A DNA stretch of 64,000 nucleotides from Arthrobacter burdickii (lineage in GTDB: Bacteria > Actinomycetota > Actinomycetes > Actinomycetales > Micrococcaceae). The DNA lies in assembly GCF_030433645.1 (NCBI RefSeq), contig NZ_JAROCG010000001.1, positions 2,108,001-2,172,000 of the forward strand, written 5' to 3'. Under the pieces are notes generated by a model. It had not been told where the DNA came from. It worked only from the letters and a program-made list of their open reading frames with translations, and made no database searches. Position numbers and translations under genes: made by a program. This document shows, piece after piece, positions 47,257-55,892 of this stretch (within the stretch, counting starts at the first letter, position 1; every line of letters starts with the position of its first letter).

Positions 47257-50200
47257 TCAGGACGGGAAGTCAGCCGCCGCCGCCCTGCGCAGGGCGCGCT
47301 CTTCGCGACGGCCCTCGATCAGCCGGTACAGGACCGGGACGAGGACGAGCGTGAGCGCTGTGGACGAGACAAGTCCGCCGATCACCACGACGGCCAGCGG
47401 CTGCGAGATGAAACCGCCTTCGCCGGTCAGGCCGAGGGCCATCGGGGTCAGCGCGAAGATGGTCGCCAGCGCGGTCATGAGGATCGGGCGGAGCCGCTGG
47501 CGTGCACCCTCGCGGATGGCGTCCGCGACGCGCAGGCCCGGGGAGCCGTTGCGCGGCTGCCGGTACTGGTTGATCAGGTCGATCAGCACGATCGCGTTGG
47601 TGACGACGATGCCCACGAGCATCAGCATCCCGATGAGGGAGGGCAGCCCGAGCGGGATCCGCGTGATCAGCAGCAGCGCGATCGCGCCCGTGGCGGCGAA
47701 GGGGATCGACACGAGCAGGATCAGGGGCTGCACGAGGCTCTTGAACGTCGCGACCATGATGACGTACACGATCGCGACGGCGGCCCAGAGCGCCAGGAAC
47801 AGCTGGTCGAAGGACTCGGCCTGCTGGCTGGAGGCGCCACCGACCGTCGTGGTCGCCCCGGCGGGCAGGTCGATGCCGGCGAGGCGCTCGTTGACCGCTC
47901 CGGTGAGGGTGCCGAGGTCGTCCCCCGACGGCGTGATGGACACCCTGGCCGTCCGCTCTCCGTTGGAGCTCGTCACCGAGAGCGGCACCTGGACCTCCTC
48001 GACCGACGCGACGTCCGTCAGCGGAATGGGCCCCCGCGCTGTCGGGATCTGCAGGTCGCGGAGCTGGCCGAGGCTCGTGATCGGGGTGCCTTCGCCGATC
48101 AGCACCGGGAGGTCCTCCGCCTCGAAGCGCACCGTCCCTCCTGGCACGGGGCTGATGCTGCCGCCGAGGAGTCCCGCGATCTGGCCCTCGCTCAGCCCCG
48201 CAGCTACCGCGGCGGCGCGGTCGACGTCGATCTGGACCTGCGGCTGCGCCGCCGACAGGTTGCTCGTCACCTCACCGGCGCCCTCGAGCCCCTGCATCCC
48301 GTCGAGCACGGCGCTGTTGGCCGTGTCGAGGTCGGCACTGGCGGGAGCCGTGATGTCGATGTCGATGGTGCTCGAGGTCCCGAAGCCGCCCTGCTGGCTC
48401 GACAGGGAGAAGGTGCCGGCGTCGTCGAGTCCGTCGAGGTCCTGGCGGACCGACTCCTGCAGTGCTTCCTGGTCGGCGTCCTCGCGCGTGATGACGGTGA
48501 AGGTCGCGACGGAGGCGCCCCCGGAGAAGCGTGCAGCGAAGGCATTCGCCGGGTTGCCGACCGTCAGCTGGACGTCCCGCACGTCGGGATTGTCCGCCAG
48601 GATCTCCTCCGTGCGGGCGGCGGCCTCCGCGGTCGTCCCGAGGCTCGAGCCCTGCGGCAGGGTCTGGGTGATGGAGAAACTGTTCTGCCCGGACCCGCCG
48701 AGCAGGTTCGTGGGAAGGAACGGGATCATCGCCGCCGTGCCGCCGAGGACGAGCAGGGCGCTGAGGAGCGTGATGACGGGGTGCCGCTGCGTCCCGGCGA
48801 GGATCGGGAGGTAGCCACGCTGGAGGAGCGATGGGCGCTCGGGCGAGGGGGCTGCCGGGGAACTCCCGCCGGTTGCGTCGGGTGTCGCGGCGGCCGCATG
48901 GCGCGCCTCGTGCCGTCGCGACGACGCCCGCGGCAGGAACCAGTAGGCGAGCACCGGGATGATGGTCAGGGACACGGCGAGCGATGCCAGCAGTGCGATG
49001 CCCGTCGTGACGGCGAAGGGCCGGAAGAGCTCCCCGGCAAGCCCGCCGACGAACGCGATCGGCGCGAAGACGGCCACCGTGGTGAGGGTCGAGGCGGTGA
49101 CGGCACCGGCCACCTCACGGACCGCCGTCAGGATCGCCTCGCGCTTCTCCTCCCCGTACCCGAGGTGCCGCTTGATGTTCTCGATGACGACGATCGAGTC
49201 GTCCACCACGCGTCCGATGGCGATGGTCAGCGCGCCGAGCGTCAGCAGGTTGAGGGAGTAGCCGGCCACGTAGAGCCCGATGAAGGTGACGAGCAGCGAC
49301 AGGGGGATCGAGATCGCGGTGACCAGCGTCGAACGGACGGACAGCAGGAAGACGAGGATGATGAGCACGGCGAAGCCGAGTCCGAGGAGGCCCTCGGTGG
49401 TGAGGTCGTCGATACTGCGCTCGATGAACGGCGCCTGGTCGAACACCACCGTGATGTCGGCCGCGTTGCCGAGTTCGGCCTCGAGGTCGGGGACGAGGTC
49501 CACGATCTGCTGGGAGATCTCCACGGTGTCGCCGTCGGGCACCTTGGTCACCGCCAGCGCGAGCGTCTCGATCCCGTTGGTCCGTGCGATCGACGTGGCC
49601 TCGTCATCGGCGAGGCTGACGTCGGCGACCTGGCCGATGGTGACGACGGTGCGGGGGGCAGGGGTCGCCGGGGTGCCGGGAGACGGTGCGTCGGGGCTCG
49701 CCGGGATGGCTGGGGCCGCAGGTGTACCAGGGGCCGCCGGGGCGCCAGGGCCCGCGGGGGCGTCGGGGGCCGCTGTGTCGGGAGCCGCGTCCTCCGAGGA
49801 GGGGAGGACGGGGAGTGCCTCGATGTCCTCCAGCGAGCTGATCTGGCTGCCCGCCTGGATGGTCAGGGACCGGGGGTCCTCCTCGAGGCTTCCGACGGGG
49901 AACAGGGCGCCGTTGTCCTCGAGTGTCCCGGCAAGGTCGCCGACCGTCAGGCCCGCATCCTCCAGGGCGCCGTCCCGGGGCAGGATCGCGACATGCTGGG
50001 CCGTTCCGCCGGAGACGTCCGCGGTCCTCACCCCGTCGATCTTCTGCAGGCGTGGAACGGTCAGCCGGGCGAGGTCGCCGTTCAGTTCACTGAGGGACTG
50101 GTCCGAGGACACCGCCATGAAGACGATGGGCAGGTCGCTGATGCTGCCGGCGAGGGCCTGGGGTTCGACGTCGTCCGGGAGGCCGGGGCGCACGGTCGAG

Positions 50201-50538
50201 ATCGCCCGGTCCACCTGCGCGCGTGCCCGATCCAGGTTCGTGCCGTACACGAAGACCAGGCTGACGGTCGAGACCCCGGTCCGCGAGGTGGACGACGACG
50301 ACTCGAGGCCCTCGACGCCGCTCAGCGCAGCCTCCAGCGGCTCGCTCACCTGCTGGTCGAGGTACTCCGGAGAGGCTCCCGGCACCGTGGACAGCACCGT
50401 GATCTGCGGGAACTCGAGCGACGGGATGAGTTCCTGCTTCAGGGATCCGAGCGTGATGACCCCGAAGACCGAAGCGAAGATCGTGATGAGCGCGATGAGC
50501 GCCCTGTTGCCCAGGGAGAGCTGCGCCAGACGGAACAA
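47257..50538 (-). CDS. RND-superfamily efflux permease (HAE1/SwrC-like)
   Basis: 1093 residues from TTG 50538. Two halves repeat the RND plan: a first helix (ALIALITIFASVFGVITLG), a large porter domain, then six helices. Proton-relay acidic residues sit in IGRVVDDSIVVIENIKRHLG (two Asp of TM4). A Pro/Ala/Gly-rich insert (DTAAPDAPAGPGAPAAPGT and following, about 245-290) interrupts the first porter domain. The second half starts near PVITLLSALLVLGGTAAMIPF. This HAE1-like form, without an outer-membrane partner in Gram-positives, resembles SwrC. No adaptor gene is adjacent. MarR is encoded directly downstream. Confidence 0.92.
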   Translation of the reverse strand: MFRLAQLSLGNRALIALITIFASVFGVITLGSLKQELIPSLEFPQITVLSTVPGASPEYLDQQVSEPLEAALSGVEGLESSSSTSRTGVSTVSLVFVYGTNLDRARAQVDRAISTVRPGLPDDVEPQALAGSISDLPIVFMAVSSDQSLSELNGDLARLTVPRLQKIDGVRTADVSGGTAQHVAILPRDGALEDAGLTVGDLAGTLEDNGALFPVGSLEEDPRSLTIQAGSQISSLEDIEALPVLPSSEDAAPDTAAPDAPAGPGAPAAPGTPAAPAIPASPDAPSPGTPATPAPRTVVTIGQVADVSLADDEATSIARTNGIETLALAVTKVPDGDTVEISQQIVDLVPDLEAELGNAADITVVFDQAPFIERSIDDLTTEGLLGLGFAVLIILVFLLSVRSTLVTAISIPLSLLVTFIGLYVAGYSLNLLTLGALTIAIGRVVDDSIVVIENIKRHLGYGEEKREAILTAVREVAGAVTASTLTTVAVFAPIAFVGGLAGELFRPFAVTTGIALLASLAVSLTIIPVLAYWFLPRASSRRHEARHAAAATPDATGGSSPAAPSPERPSLLQRGYLPILAGTQRHPVITLLSALLVLGGTAAMIPFLPTNLLGGSGQNSFSITQTLPQGSSLGTTAEAAARTEEILADNPDVRDVQLTVGNPANAFAARFSGGASVATFTVITREDADQEALQESVRQDLDGLDDAGTFSLSSQQGGFGTSSTIDIDITAPASADLDTANSAVLDGMQGLEGAGEVTSNLSAAQPQVQIDVDRAAAVAAGLSEGQIAGLLGGSISPVPGGTVRFEAEDLPVLIGEGTPITSLGQLRDLQIPTARGPIPLTDVASVEEVQVPLSVTSSNGERTARVSITPSGDDLGTLTGAVNERLAGIDLPAGATTTVGGASSQQAESFDQLFLALWAAVAIVYVIMVATFKSLVQPLILLVSIPFAATGAIALLLITRIPLGLPSLIGMLMLVGIVVTNAIVLIDLINQYRQPRNGSPGLRVADAIREGARQRLRPILMTALATIFALTPMALGLTGEGGFISQPLAVVVIGGLVSSTALTLVLVPVLYRLIEGRREERALRRAAAADFPS

Positions 50539-50589
50539 GGAACCTGCCTTCGGTGCTGGCGGTCGCCCGGTTGGCCGGCTCCGCCGTCG

Positions 50590-52083
50590 TTACTTGAGTT
50601 TGAGGACCCGATCGGTCAGGGACAGCACCTCGGCGGCCAGGGACGGGTTCTCGTTGAGCCGAACGCCGTATCCCGGGAGCATCTCCTTCAGCTTCGGCTC
50701 CCAGTCGGACATCTTGGCGGGGAAGCACCTCTTCAGGAGCTCCACCATGATCGGGGCCGCGGTGGATGCGCCGGGAGAGGCGCCGAGCAGCGCACCGACC
50801 GAGCCGTCCGACGACGTGATGACCTCGGTGCCGAACTGCAGCACGCCACCCTTCTTCGGAGCCTTCTTGATGACCTGTACACGCTGCCCGGCCGAGATCA
50901 GTTCCCACTTGCCGCCGTCTGCCGACGGGAGGAACTCGTTGAGCGACTCGTTCTTGGCGTCGCGGTTCTTCAGGACCTCGGTGATGAGGTACTTGGTCAG
51001 CGGCATGTTGTCCTTGGCCACGGCGAGCATCGGCACGAGGTTCGACGGCCGGATGGAACCGGGGAGGTCCAGGTAGGAGCCGCGCTTCAGGAACTTGGTG
51101 GAGAATCCCGCATAGGGACCGAAGAGGAGCGAACGCTCACCCTTGACGAAGCGCGTGTCCAGGTGGGGTACGGACATCGGGGGAGCGCCCACCGACGCCT
51201 GGCCGTACACCTTCGCGTTGTGCTGGCTGACCAGCTCGGCGTCGGTGCAGCGCAGGAACTGGCCCGACACGGGGAACCCCGCGAAGCCGCGGCCCTCGGG
51301 GATACCGCTGCGCTGCAGGAGGTGCAGGGCCCCGCCGCCGGCGCCGATGAAGATGAACTTCGTGGTCACGGTGGTGGTCTGGCCCGTCGCCCTGTTCCTG
51401 ACCTTGACGTCCCAGCGGCCGTCGGAGGCGCGCGCGACGTCGAGCACGTCGAAGCCGTAGTGGAGGTCGACGCCGGTTCCCTCGAGGTAGCCGGTGAGCT
51501 GGCGCGTCAGGGCGCCGAAATCGACGTCCGTCCCGCCCTCGACACGCGACGCGGCGACGGGCTGGGAGGGGTTGCGGCCCTTCATCACCAGCGGTGCCCA
51601 GCCGGCGATGGTGCCGTGGTCCTCGCTGTGCTCCATCGTATTGAACAGCGGCTGCGGGCTGAGCGCCTCGTAGCGCTTCCGCAGGTAGTCGGCGTTGGCC
51701 TGGCCCCAGACGAAGCTCATGTGCGGCACGGGATTGATGAAGGTGCGCGGATCGCCGATGTGCCCCTCGGACACCATGTGCGACCAGAACTGGCGCGAGA
51801 CCTGGAACTGCTCGTTGATGGCGACGGCCTTGGCCGGGTCGACGGAACCGTCCTTGCCGGCGGGAGCGTAGTTCAGCTCGCACAGCGCCGCGTGGCCCGT
51901 TCCAGCATTGTTCCAGGGGTCGGAACTCTCGAGACCGGCGACGTCGAGCCGTTCGAAGAGTGAGATGTCCCACTCGGGCTGGAGCTGCCGGAGGAAGGCG
52001 CCGAGCGTGGCGCTCATGATCCCGCCGCCGATCAGGACGACGTCGGTGGACGTGGCGGGTGTGCCCTGGCTGTTTGTGGTCAA
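50590..52083 (-). CDS. mqo: Malate:quinone oxidoreductase
   Basis: 497 residues from TTG 52083 (GGAG upstream). A membrane-associated FAD enzyme passing electrons from malate to quinone. The FAD motif is [17 protein letters not shown], then [76 protein letters not shown] and [11 protein letters not shown]. The C-terminal [17 protein letters not shown] is a family block. Length and motifs are standard. The RND gene starts 51 bases after the stop. Candidate -10 elements (TAGGCT, TAGAAC) lie between 52100 and 52130. Confidence 0.96.
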   Translation of the reverse strand: MTTNSQGTPATSTDVVLIGGGIMSATLGAFLRQLQPEWDISLFERLDVAGLESSDPWNNAGTGHAALCELNYAPAGKDGSVDPAKAVAINEQFQVSRQFWSHMVSEGHIGDPRTFINPVPHMSFVWGQANADYLRKRYEALSPQPLFNTMEHSEDHGTIAGWAPLVMKGRNPSQPVAASRVEGGTDVDFGALTRQLTGYLEGTGVDLHYGFDVLDVARASDGRWDVKVRNRATGQTTTVTTKFIFIGAGGGALHLLQRSGIPEGRGFAGFPVSGQFLRCTDAELVSQHNAKVYGQASVGAPPMSVPHLDTRFVKGERSLLFGPYAGFSTKFLKRGSYLDLPGSIRPSNLVPMLAVAKDNMPLTKYLITEVLKNRDAKNESLNEFLPSADGGKWELISAGQRVQVIKKAPKKGGVLQFGTEVITSSDGSVGALLGASPGASTAAPIMVELLKRCFPAKMSDWEPKLKEMLPGYGVRLNENPSLAAEVLSLTDRVLKLK

Positions 52084-52226
52084 CGTGGTCTCCAGTCGCG
52101 AGGTTCTAGCAGGGAAAGCCTAGCGTCTGGTAGTGACCTTACTTAAATCAGCGCGGCGTCCCTGGACCTGTCCCTGCCGCGCCACCGGGGTTGCTCCGGG
52201 CCCACCACCGGGCGTACCACCGGGAG

Positions 52227-53939
52227 TCACTCCGACGGGGTGGGCCGGGGCTCCACATCCGCGAGGTCGATCCGGTTGAAGACCTCGTTCATGACGGGGC
52301 TGACGGGGTAGGCGGTCACGCGGGCGCTCATCGCGAGTGCGGAGATCGGGAAGGCGAGCGGTACGGCCGGGATCCGGTCGGAGATCTGCGCACTGATGTC
52401 GCCATAGGCCGCTGTGCGGTCCTCCCCGTTCGGCAGGCCGCGTGCCCGGTTGATCTTGCTGAACAGTTGGGGGTCCTCGTAGGCGAACTCGTCGTTGTGG
52501 CTGCCGAAGAGGGCACCGACGAAGTTGTCGGGGTCCTGGTATCCGCCACTCCAGCCGAGGAGGTGGAAGGCCCTCGCGCCTGGCTCCTGGACCGTCGCCA
52601 CATAGCCGTCGCTCCACTCCATCGGCACGGGCTTGATGTTGAAGCCTGCCGCCGTCAACTGGCGGCTCAGCTCGGCGTAGGCCTTCTCCGGCGACGGCAG
52701 GTACGCGCGGGACACGTTGCGCGGGTAGTAGAAGGGGAGTTCCCGCCCGTCGTAGCCGGATTCCGCCAGCAGTTCCTGCGCGAGGTCGAGGTCGTAGCCG
52801 TAGTCCTCGACGGTGTCGTTGCTGACCCCGAGCTTCTCCGGGACGAACTGGCGCGCCGGCTTGGTCCCGTTCAGGAAGCGGCCGTCGATGAGCGCGTCCT
52901 TGTCGATGGCGTGCGCGACGGCCTGGCGGAAGAGGATGTCGTCCACGCCGGGGAAGTCCTGGTTCATCCCCAGGTACAGCACCGAGTACGGGTCGCGCTG
53001 GAGGAACTGGAGTCCGTTGCGGGCGAGGTCGACGGCGCTGTCGACGGAGACGAAGTCGTAGCCGTCGATCCGTCCGGACGTGAGCGCCCGCGCCCTGGAA
53101 TCGGGGTTGGAGATGGTCGTGAACACCACCTTGTCGACCTCGCCCCGCTCACCCCAGTACCCCTCGACGAATTCGAGTTCGACGTTGCCGTGGGCCCAGG
53201 AGACGAGCCGGAACGGGCCCGTGCCCACGGGTGCCTGCCCGTAGCGGGAGACAGCCGCCCCGCCGCGGGACTCACTGAGGTCGTCCGCCGCCCCCGCCTC
53301 GAGTGCCGCGGGGGATGAGATGGCGAAGGCCGGAGCGGCCAGCGCCGGGATGAGGCCGGTGATCCGCCCGTTCAGCCGGAGGAGGACGGTGTACTCCGCC
53401 GTCGCCGTGCACCCCTTGTACAGGCTGACGTCGGGCTGGTCGGAGAACGCCTTGAACACGCTCTCGAAGGGAAGGCGGGAGGTGCCGGAGCGGGCGCTCT
53501 CGGGCAGCGAGTACCAGCGATCGAAGTTGGCGCACACGGCCTCTGCGTCGAACGGTTTGCCGTCGGAGAAGGCGACGTCGTCCCTCAGCGTGAACTCGTA
53601 GGCCCGGCCACTGTCCTGTTCCTCCCAGGACTCGGCCAGCAGCGCTGTCGGTTCCGACGTCAGCGGGTCGACGCCGACGAGGCCCTGCAGGATCTGCTGG
53701 GTCACCCGGTAGGACTCGGTGTCGTTGGCGAGCGCTGGGTCCAGCGTGCGGGGCTCGGCGGCAGTCCCGAAGGTGAAGGTCGAGGCGCCCGGCACGGTCG
53801 TGGCGGTCGCCGACGGCGGCGGCGGCGTGATCTCGGCCGGTGTGCAGGAGACGAGCGGCACGAGGGTCGCCAGCACCGCTGCCAGCATCACGCGGGAGCT
53901 GGCCCGTCCGCGGGTGCGGCGCGCGGCAGGGGTCTTCAC
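52227..53939 (-). CDS. Oligopeptide-type ABC transporter substrate-binding lipoprotein
   Basis: 570 residues from GTG 53939 (GGAG upstream). A signal peptide ends in the lipobox LVSC with Cys32 lipidated. After a Pro/Thr linker comes the SBP_bac_5 fold: FGTAAEPRTLDPALANDTESYRVTQQILQGLVG, LAESWEEQDSGRAYEFTLRDDVAFSDGKPFDAEAV in part, VGTGPFRLVSWAHG and LGWSGGYQDPDNF. The family delivers peptides or related solutes to Dpp/Opp permeases. No permease or ATPase genes are adjacent, so this is an orphan receptor. Likely promoter TAGACT at 54006-54011. Confidence 0.93.
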   Translation of the reverse strand: MKTPAARRTRGRASSRVMLAAVLATLVPLVSCTPAEITPPPPSATATTVPGASTFTFGTAAEPRTLDPALANDTESYRVTQQILQGLVGVDPLTSEPTALLAESWEEQDSGRAYEFTLRDDVAFSDGKPFDAEAVCANFDRWYSLPESARSGTSRLPFESVFKAFSDQPDVSLYKGCTATAEYTVLLRLNGRITGLIPALAAPAFAISSPAALEAGAADDLSESRGGAAVSRYGQAPVGTGPFRLVSWAHGNVELEFVEGYWGERGEVDKVVFTTISNPDSRARALTSGRIDGYDFVSVDSAVDLARNGLQFLQRDPYSVLYLGMNQDFPGVDDILFRQAVAHAIDKDALIDGRFLNGTKPARQFVPEKLGVSNDTVEDYGYDLDLAQELLAESGYDGRELPFYYPRNVSRAYLPSPEKAYAELSRQLTAAGFNIKPVPMEWSDGYVATVQEPGARAFHLLGWSGGYQDPDNFVGALFGSHNDEFAYEDPQLFSKINRARGLPNGEDRTAAYGDISAQISDRIPAVPLAFPISALAMSARVTAYPVSPVMNEVFNRIDLADVEPRPTPSE

Positions 53940-54005
53940 AGGCTTCGATCTCCGAAAGGCAGGGGAATTCCCGGTCCTTCGGGAGCCGGGTGTCTGGAAA
54001 GCCCA

Positions 54006-54011
54006 AGTCTA
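54006..54011 (-). promoter_or_regulatory. -10 element TAGACT for the peptide-binding protein gene
   Basis: On the minus strand TAGACT lies 66 bases before GTG 53939, here with an ordinary leader rather than a leaderless start. Confidence 0.5.
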
Positions 54012-54233
54012 GGCGATGGTCCTGTCCGCGCCACCCAGGAAGGCGGTGTATGAGCACGAGGGAACGGACCCCCTCGCCCGAGGGCGGGAGGGTCCGTCGG
54101 TGACCCCCGGCCCGGGTTAGAGGAACGGACCAGGGACATCGGTGGCTCCCCATCGTGTCGATGTCGGAGGTACTTCGGACACTGTGGAGCGTTGGATGGG
54201 TCGCGCCGGAAAGAGCCCTGCCGCGCATGGAAA

Positions 54234-54264
54234 AGCCCTGCCGGGCGCGCTGCCCGGCAGGGCT
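54234..54264 (-). terminator. Rho-independent terminator of the tRNA-Leu gene
   Basis: 13-bp stem AGCCCTGCCGGGC / GCCCGGCAGGGCT with a five-base loop, followed on the minus strand by TTTT. It lies 46 bases after the tRNA 3' end. Confidence 0.85.
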
Positions 54265-54309
54265 GGAGGACCGGTCCCGGGGATTGCGGCCCGGGTACTC
54301 CTGGTTTCG

Positions 54310-54394
<85 letters not shown>

Positions 54395-54432
54395 TCGGAT
54401 GCCGCTCGACAGGAGGGCATCCTTCGGGTTTC

Positions 54433-54438
54433 ACTCTA
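54433..54438 (-). promoter_or_regulatory. -10-like TAGAGT for tRNA-Leu
   Basis: On the minus strand TAGAGT lies 38 bases before the mature tRNA 5' end. No good -35 is visible. Confidence 0.4.
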
Positions 54439-54480
54439 GCGCCAAAGTGGCACAGCCTCCGATGTTCGGGTCGGTGCCGA

Positions 54481-54536
54481 CTGGTCGGTCCCTCCTGGTC
54501 GATCCCTCCTGGTCGGTCCCTACTGGTCGATCCCGA
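54481..54536. repeat. Four 14-bp tandem repeats across the bcp stop codon
   Basis: CTGGTCGGTCCCTC, CTGGTCGATCCCTC, CTGGTCGGTCCCTA and CTGGTCGATCCCGA. The unit at 54523-54536 encodes the last residues of Bcp (GIDQ); the other three lie beyond its stop. The gene end seems to have been duplicated outward. Confidence 0.85.
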
Positions 54537-54993
54537 GGTCGCGACGCAGCTTCGCCACGTGCCCGGTGGCCCGCACGTTGTACTGCGCGAGGGCGACCTT
54601 CCCTTCCCCGTCCACGACGACCGTGGAGCGGATGAGCCCCTCGTAGGTCTTGCCGTAGTTCTGTTTCTCGCCCCAGGCTCCATAGGTTTCCGCGACCGTG
54701 TGGTCCTCGTCGGACAGGAGCGGGAAGTTCAGCGACTCGTTGCCGGCGAAGGCTGCCAGCTTGTCCACCGGGTCGGGTGAGATCCCGAGGACGCGGTAGC
54801 CCGCGGCGCCGAGCGAGGCCAGGTTGTCCCTGAAGTCGCAGGCCTGTGTGGTGCATCCGGGCGTTGCCGCCGCAGGGTAGAAGTACACGACGACCTTGCT
54901 GCCCCGGAAGGAGGACAGCGTCACCTCGTTGCCCTGGGCGTCGTTAAGCGTAAAGTCGGGGGCACTGTCACCCGTGGCTAGTCGTTGCGACAT
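54520..54993 (-). CDS. bcp: Thioredoxin-dependent peroxiredoxin (Bcp)
   Basis: 157 residues from ATG 54993 (AGGAG five bases upstream). It reduces H2O2 and organic peroxides. The peroxidatic Cys is in YFYPAAATPGCTTQACDFRD, with the second Cys five residues later as in 2-Cys Bcp proteins. APDFTLNDAQGNEVTLSSFRG, VLGISPDPVDKLAAFAG and LLSDEDHTVAETYGAW are family blocks. Cytoplasmic. The last 14 coding bases are repeated three times downstream. Divergent from the marR-like gene at 55157. Confidence 0.96.
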   Translation of the reverse strand: MSQRLATGDSAPDFTLNDAQGNEVTLSSFRGSKVVVYFYPAAATPGCTTQACDFRDNLASLGAAGYRVLGISPDPVDKLAAFAGNESLNFPLLSDEDHTVAETYGAWGEKQNYGKTYEGLIRSTVVVDGEGKVALAQYNVRATGHVAKLRRDLGIDQ

Positions 54994-55156
54994 GCATACT
55001 CCTGAGGATTAGGACGGGCGGGAGGAGCCCGCCTTCCGGCAGGGTCCTTCTCGCGCTGACTGGAGGGACTGACGAGCCAGCCTAGATATCATAGGTGGAA
55101 GATCCGACGCCGACGGCGGCCGCCGGTCTCGCAAGCGAGAGGAAGTGCACTGTTCT

Positions 55157-55666
55157 ATGCCCAATCTGGAGCAATGGCCCACCGGCCGACTGCTGACGAC
55201 GGCCGCGCGCCTGGTGGAGCACGCCTGGAACGAGCGGCTGGTCGACATCGGTGTGACCCATGCGGGAGTGATCGCGCTGGGAGTCCTCGCCGACCAGGGT
55301 GCCATGACGCAGGCAGGCCTTGCCCAGATCGTGCGCGTCCAGGCGCAGACGATGGGCAAGACCCTCGCGCGCCTCGAGTCCCGGGGGCATGTGACACGGG
55401 TGCGCAACGACCTCGACCGACGCTCGCACCTGGTGTCCATCTCGCCGGCCGGGCGGGAGGTCCTCGATTCCGCGGACGACATCGAACGCACCCTGGTGGC
55501 GGGCGGCGGACTCGTCTCCGAGGAACTGCGGAGCCATCTCCAGACGGTCATCCGCGAACTCGGGGCTCCACGCTGGAACCTGGCGCCGACGACCGGCACG
55601 GCCGACGCTGACCTGGCCCTCGGAGAGCCGGGAGCGGCAGGACCCGCTGCGACCGTCGTCGGCTAG
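55157..55666 (+). CDS. MarR-family transcriptional regulator
   Basis: 169 residues from ATG 55157; GTG 55145 would add four residues but sits too close to GAGAGGAA. The winged helix is seen in ITHAGVIALGVLADQG-type helix 2, AGLAQIVRVQAQTMGKTLARLESRGHVTRVRNDLDRRSHLVSISPAGREVL in part, with the recognition helix VQAQTMGKTLARL and the wing DRRSHLVSIS. The position opposite bcp hints at control of a peroxide response, but no redox Cys is present in the protein. The gap holds CCTAGATATCATAGG (55081-55095), an imperfect palindrome near a likely -10. A clear terminator follows the gene. Confidence 0.9.
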   Translation: MPNLEQWPTGRLLTTAARLVEHAWNERLVDIGVTHAGVIALGVLADQGAMTQAGLAQIVRVQAQTMGKTLARLESRGHVTRVRNDLDRRSHLVSISPAGREVLDSADDIERTLVAGGGLVSEELRSHLQTVIRELGAPRWNLAPTTGTADADLALGEPGAAGPAATVVG

Positions 55667-55700
55667 TTTCCCGGTGCGCTGCTGGTGAGCGTCCGGTCGA

Positions 55701-55725
55701 AGCCCCTTGCCTCCGGCAAGGGGCT
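55701..55725 (+). terminator. Rho-independent terminator after marR-like gene
   Basis: AGCCCCTTGCC (55701-55711) pairs with GGCAAGGGGCT (55715-55725), loop TCC, followed by TTT. Confidence 0.88.
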
Positions 55726-55892
55726 TTTGCATGTCCTGACCTCCCTCGACCGAGGGGCCGCTGTGTACAGGAGCGGCAGGCAAAGGGGAAGGCCCCGATG
55801 CAAAATGATCCGGAGCGAGAAAGGGGTTGCGTACTAAGCAGGCTGATGTTTTGTTGGGAGACGTGAGTGCCCGACGCTTGATGGAGAACAGC

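Larger units (their letters stand above)
53940..54309. other. Non-coding stretch between the peptide-binding protein gene and tRNA-Leu
   Basis: 370 bases without a convincing gene. It holds the leader and probable promoter of the SBP gene (TAGACT on the minus strand at 54006-54011) and the terminator of the tRNA gene (54234-54264). The part from 54020 to 54230 shows nothing else recognisable. Confidence 0.6.

Noticed and set aside
46837-51963. A 1708-codon open frame on the plus strand opposite marR, the RND gene and mqo
   Set aside because: It is antisense to three well-supported genes, has Arg/Gly/Asp/Gln-rich low-complexity translation without domains, and no ribosome-binding site. High-GC third positions suppress stops on the opposite strand.
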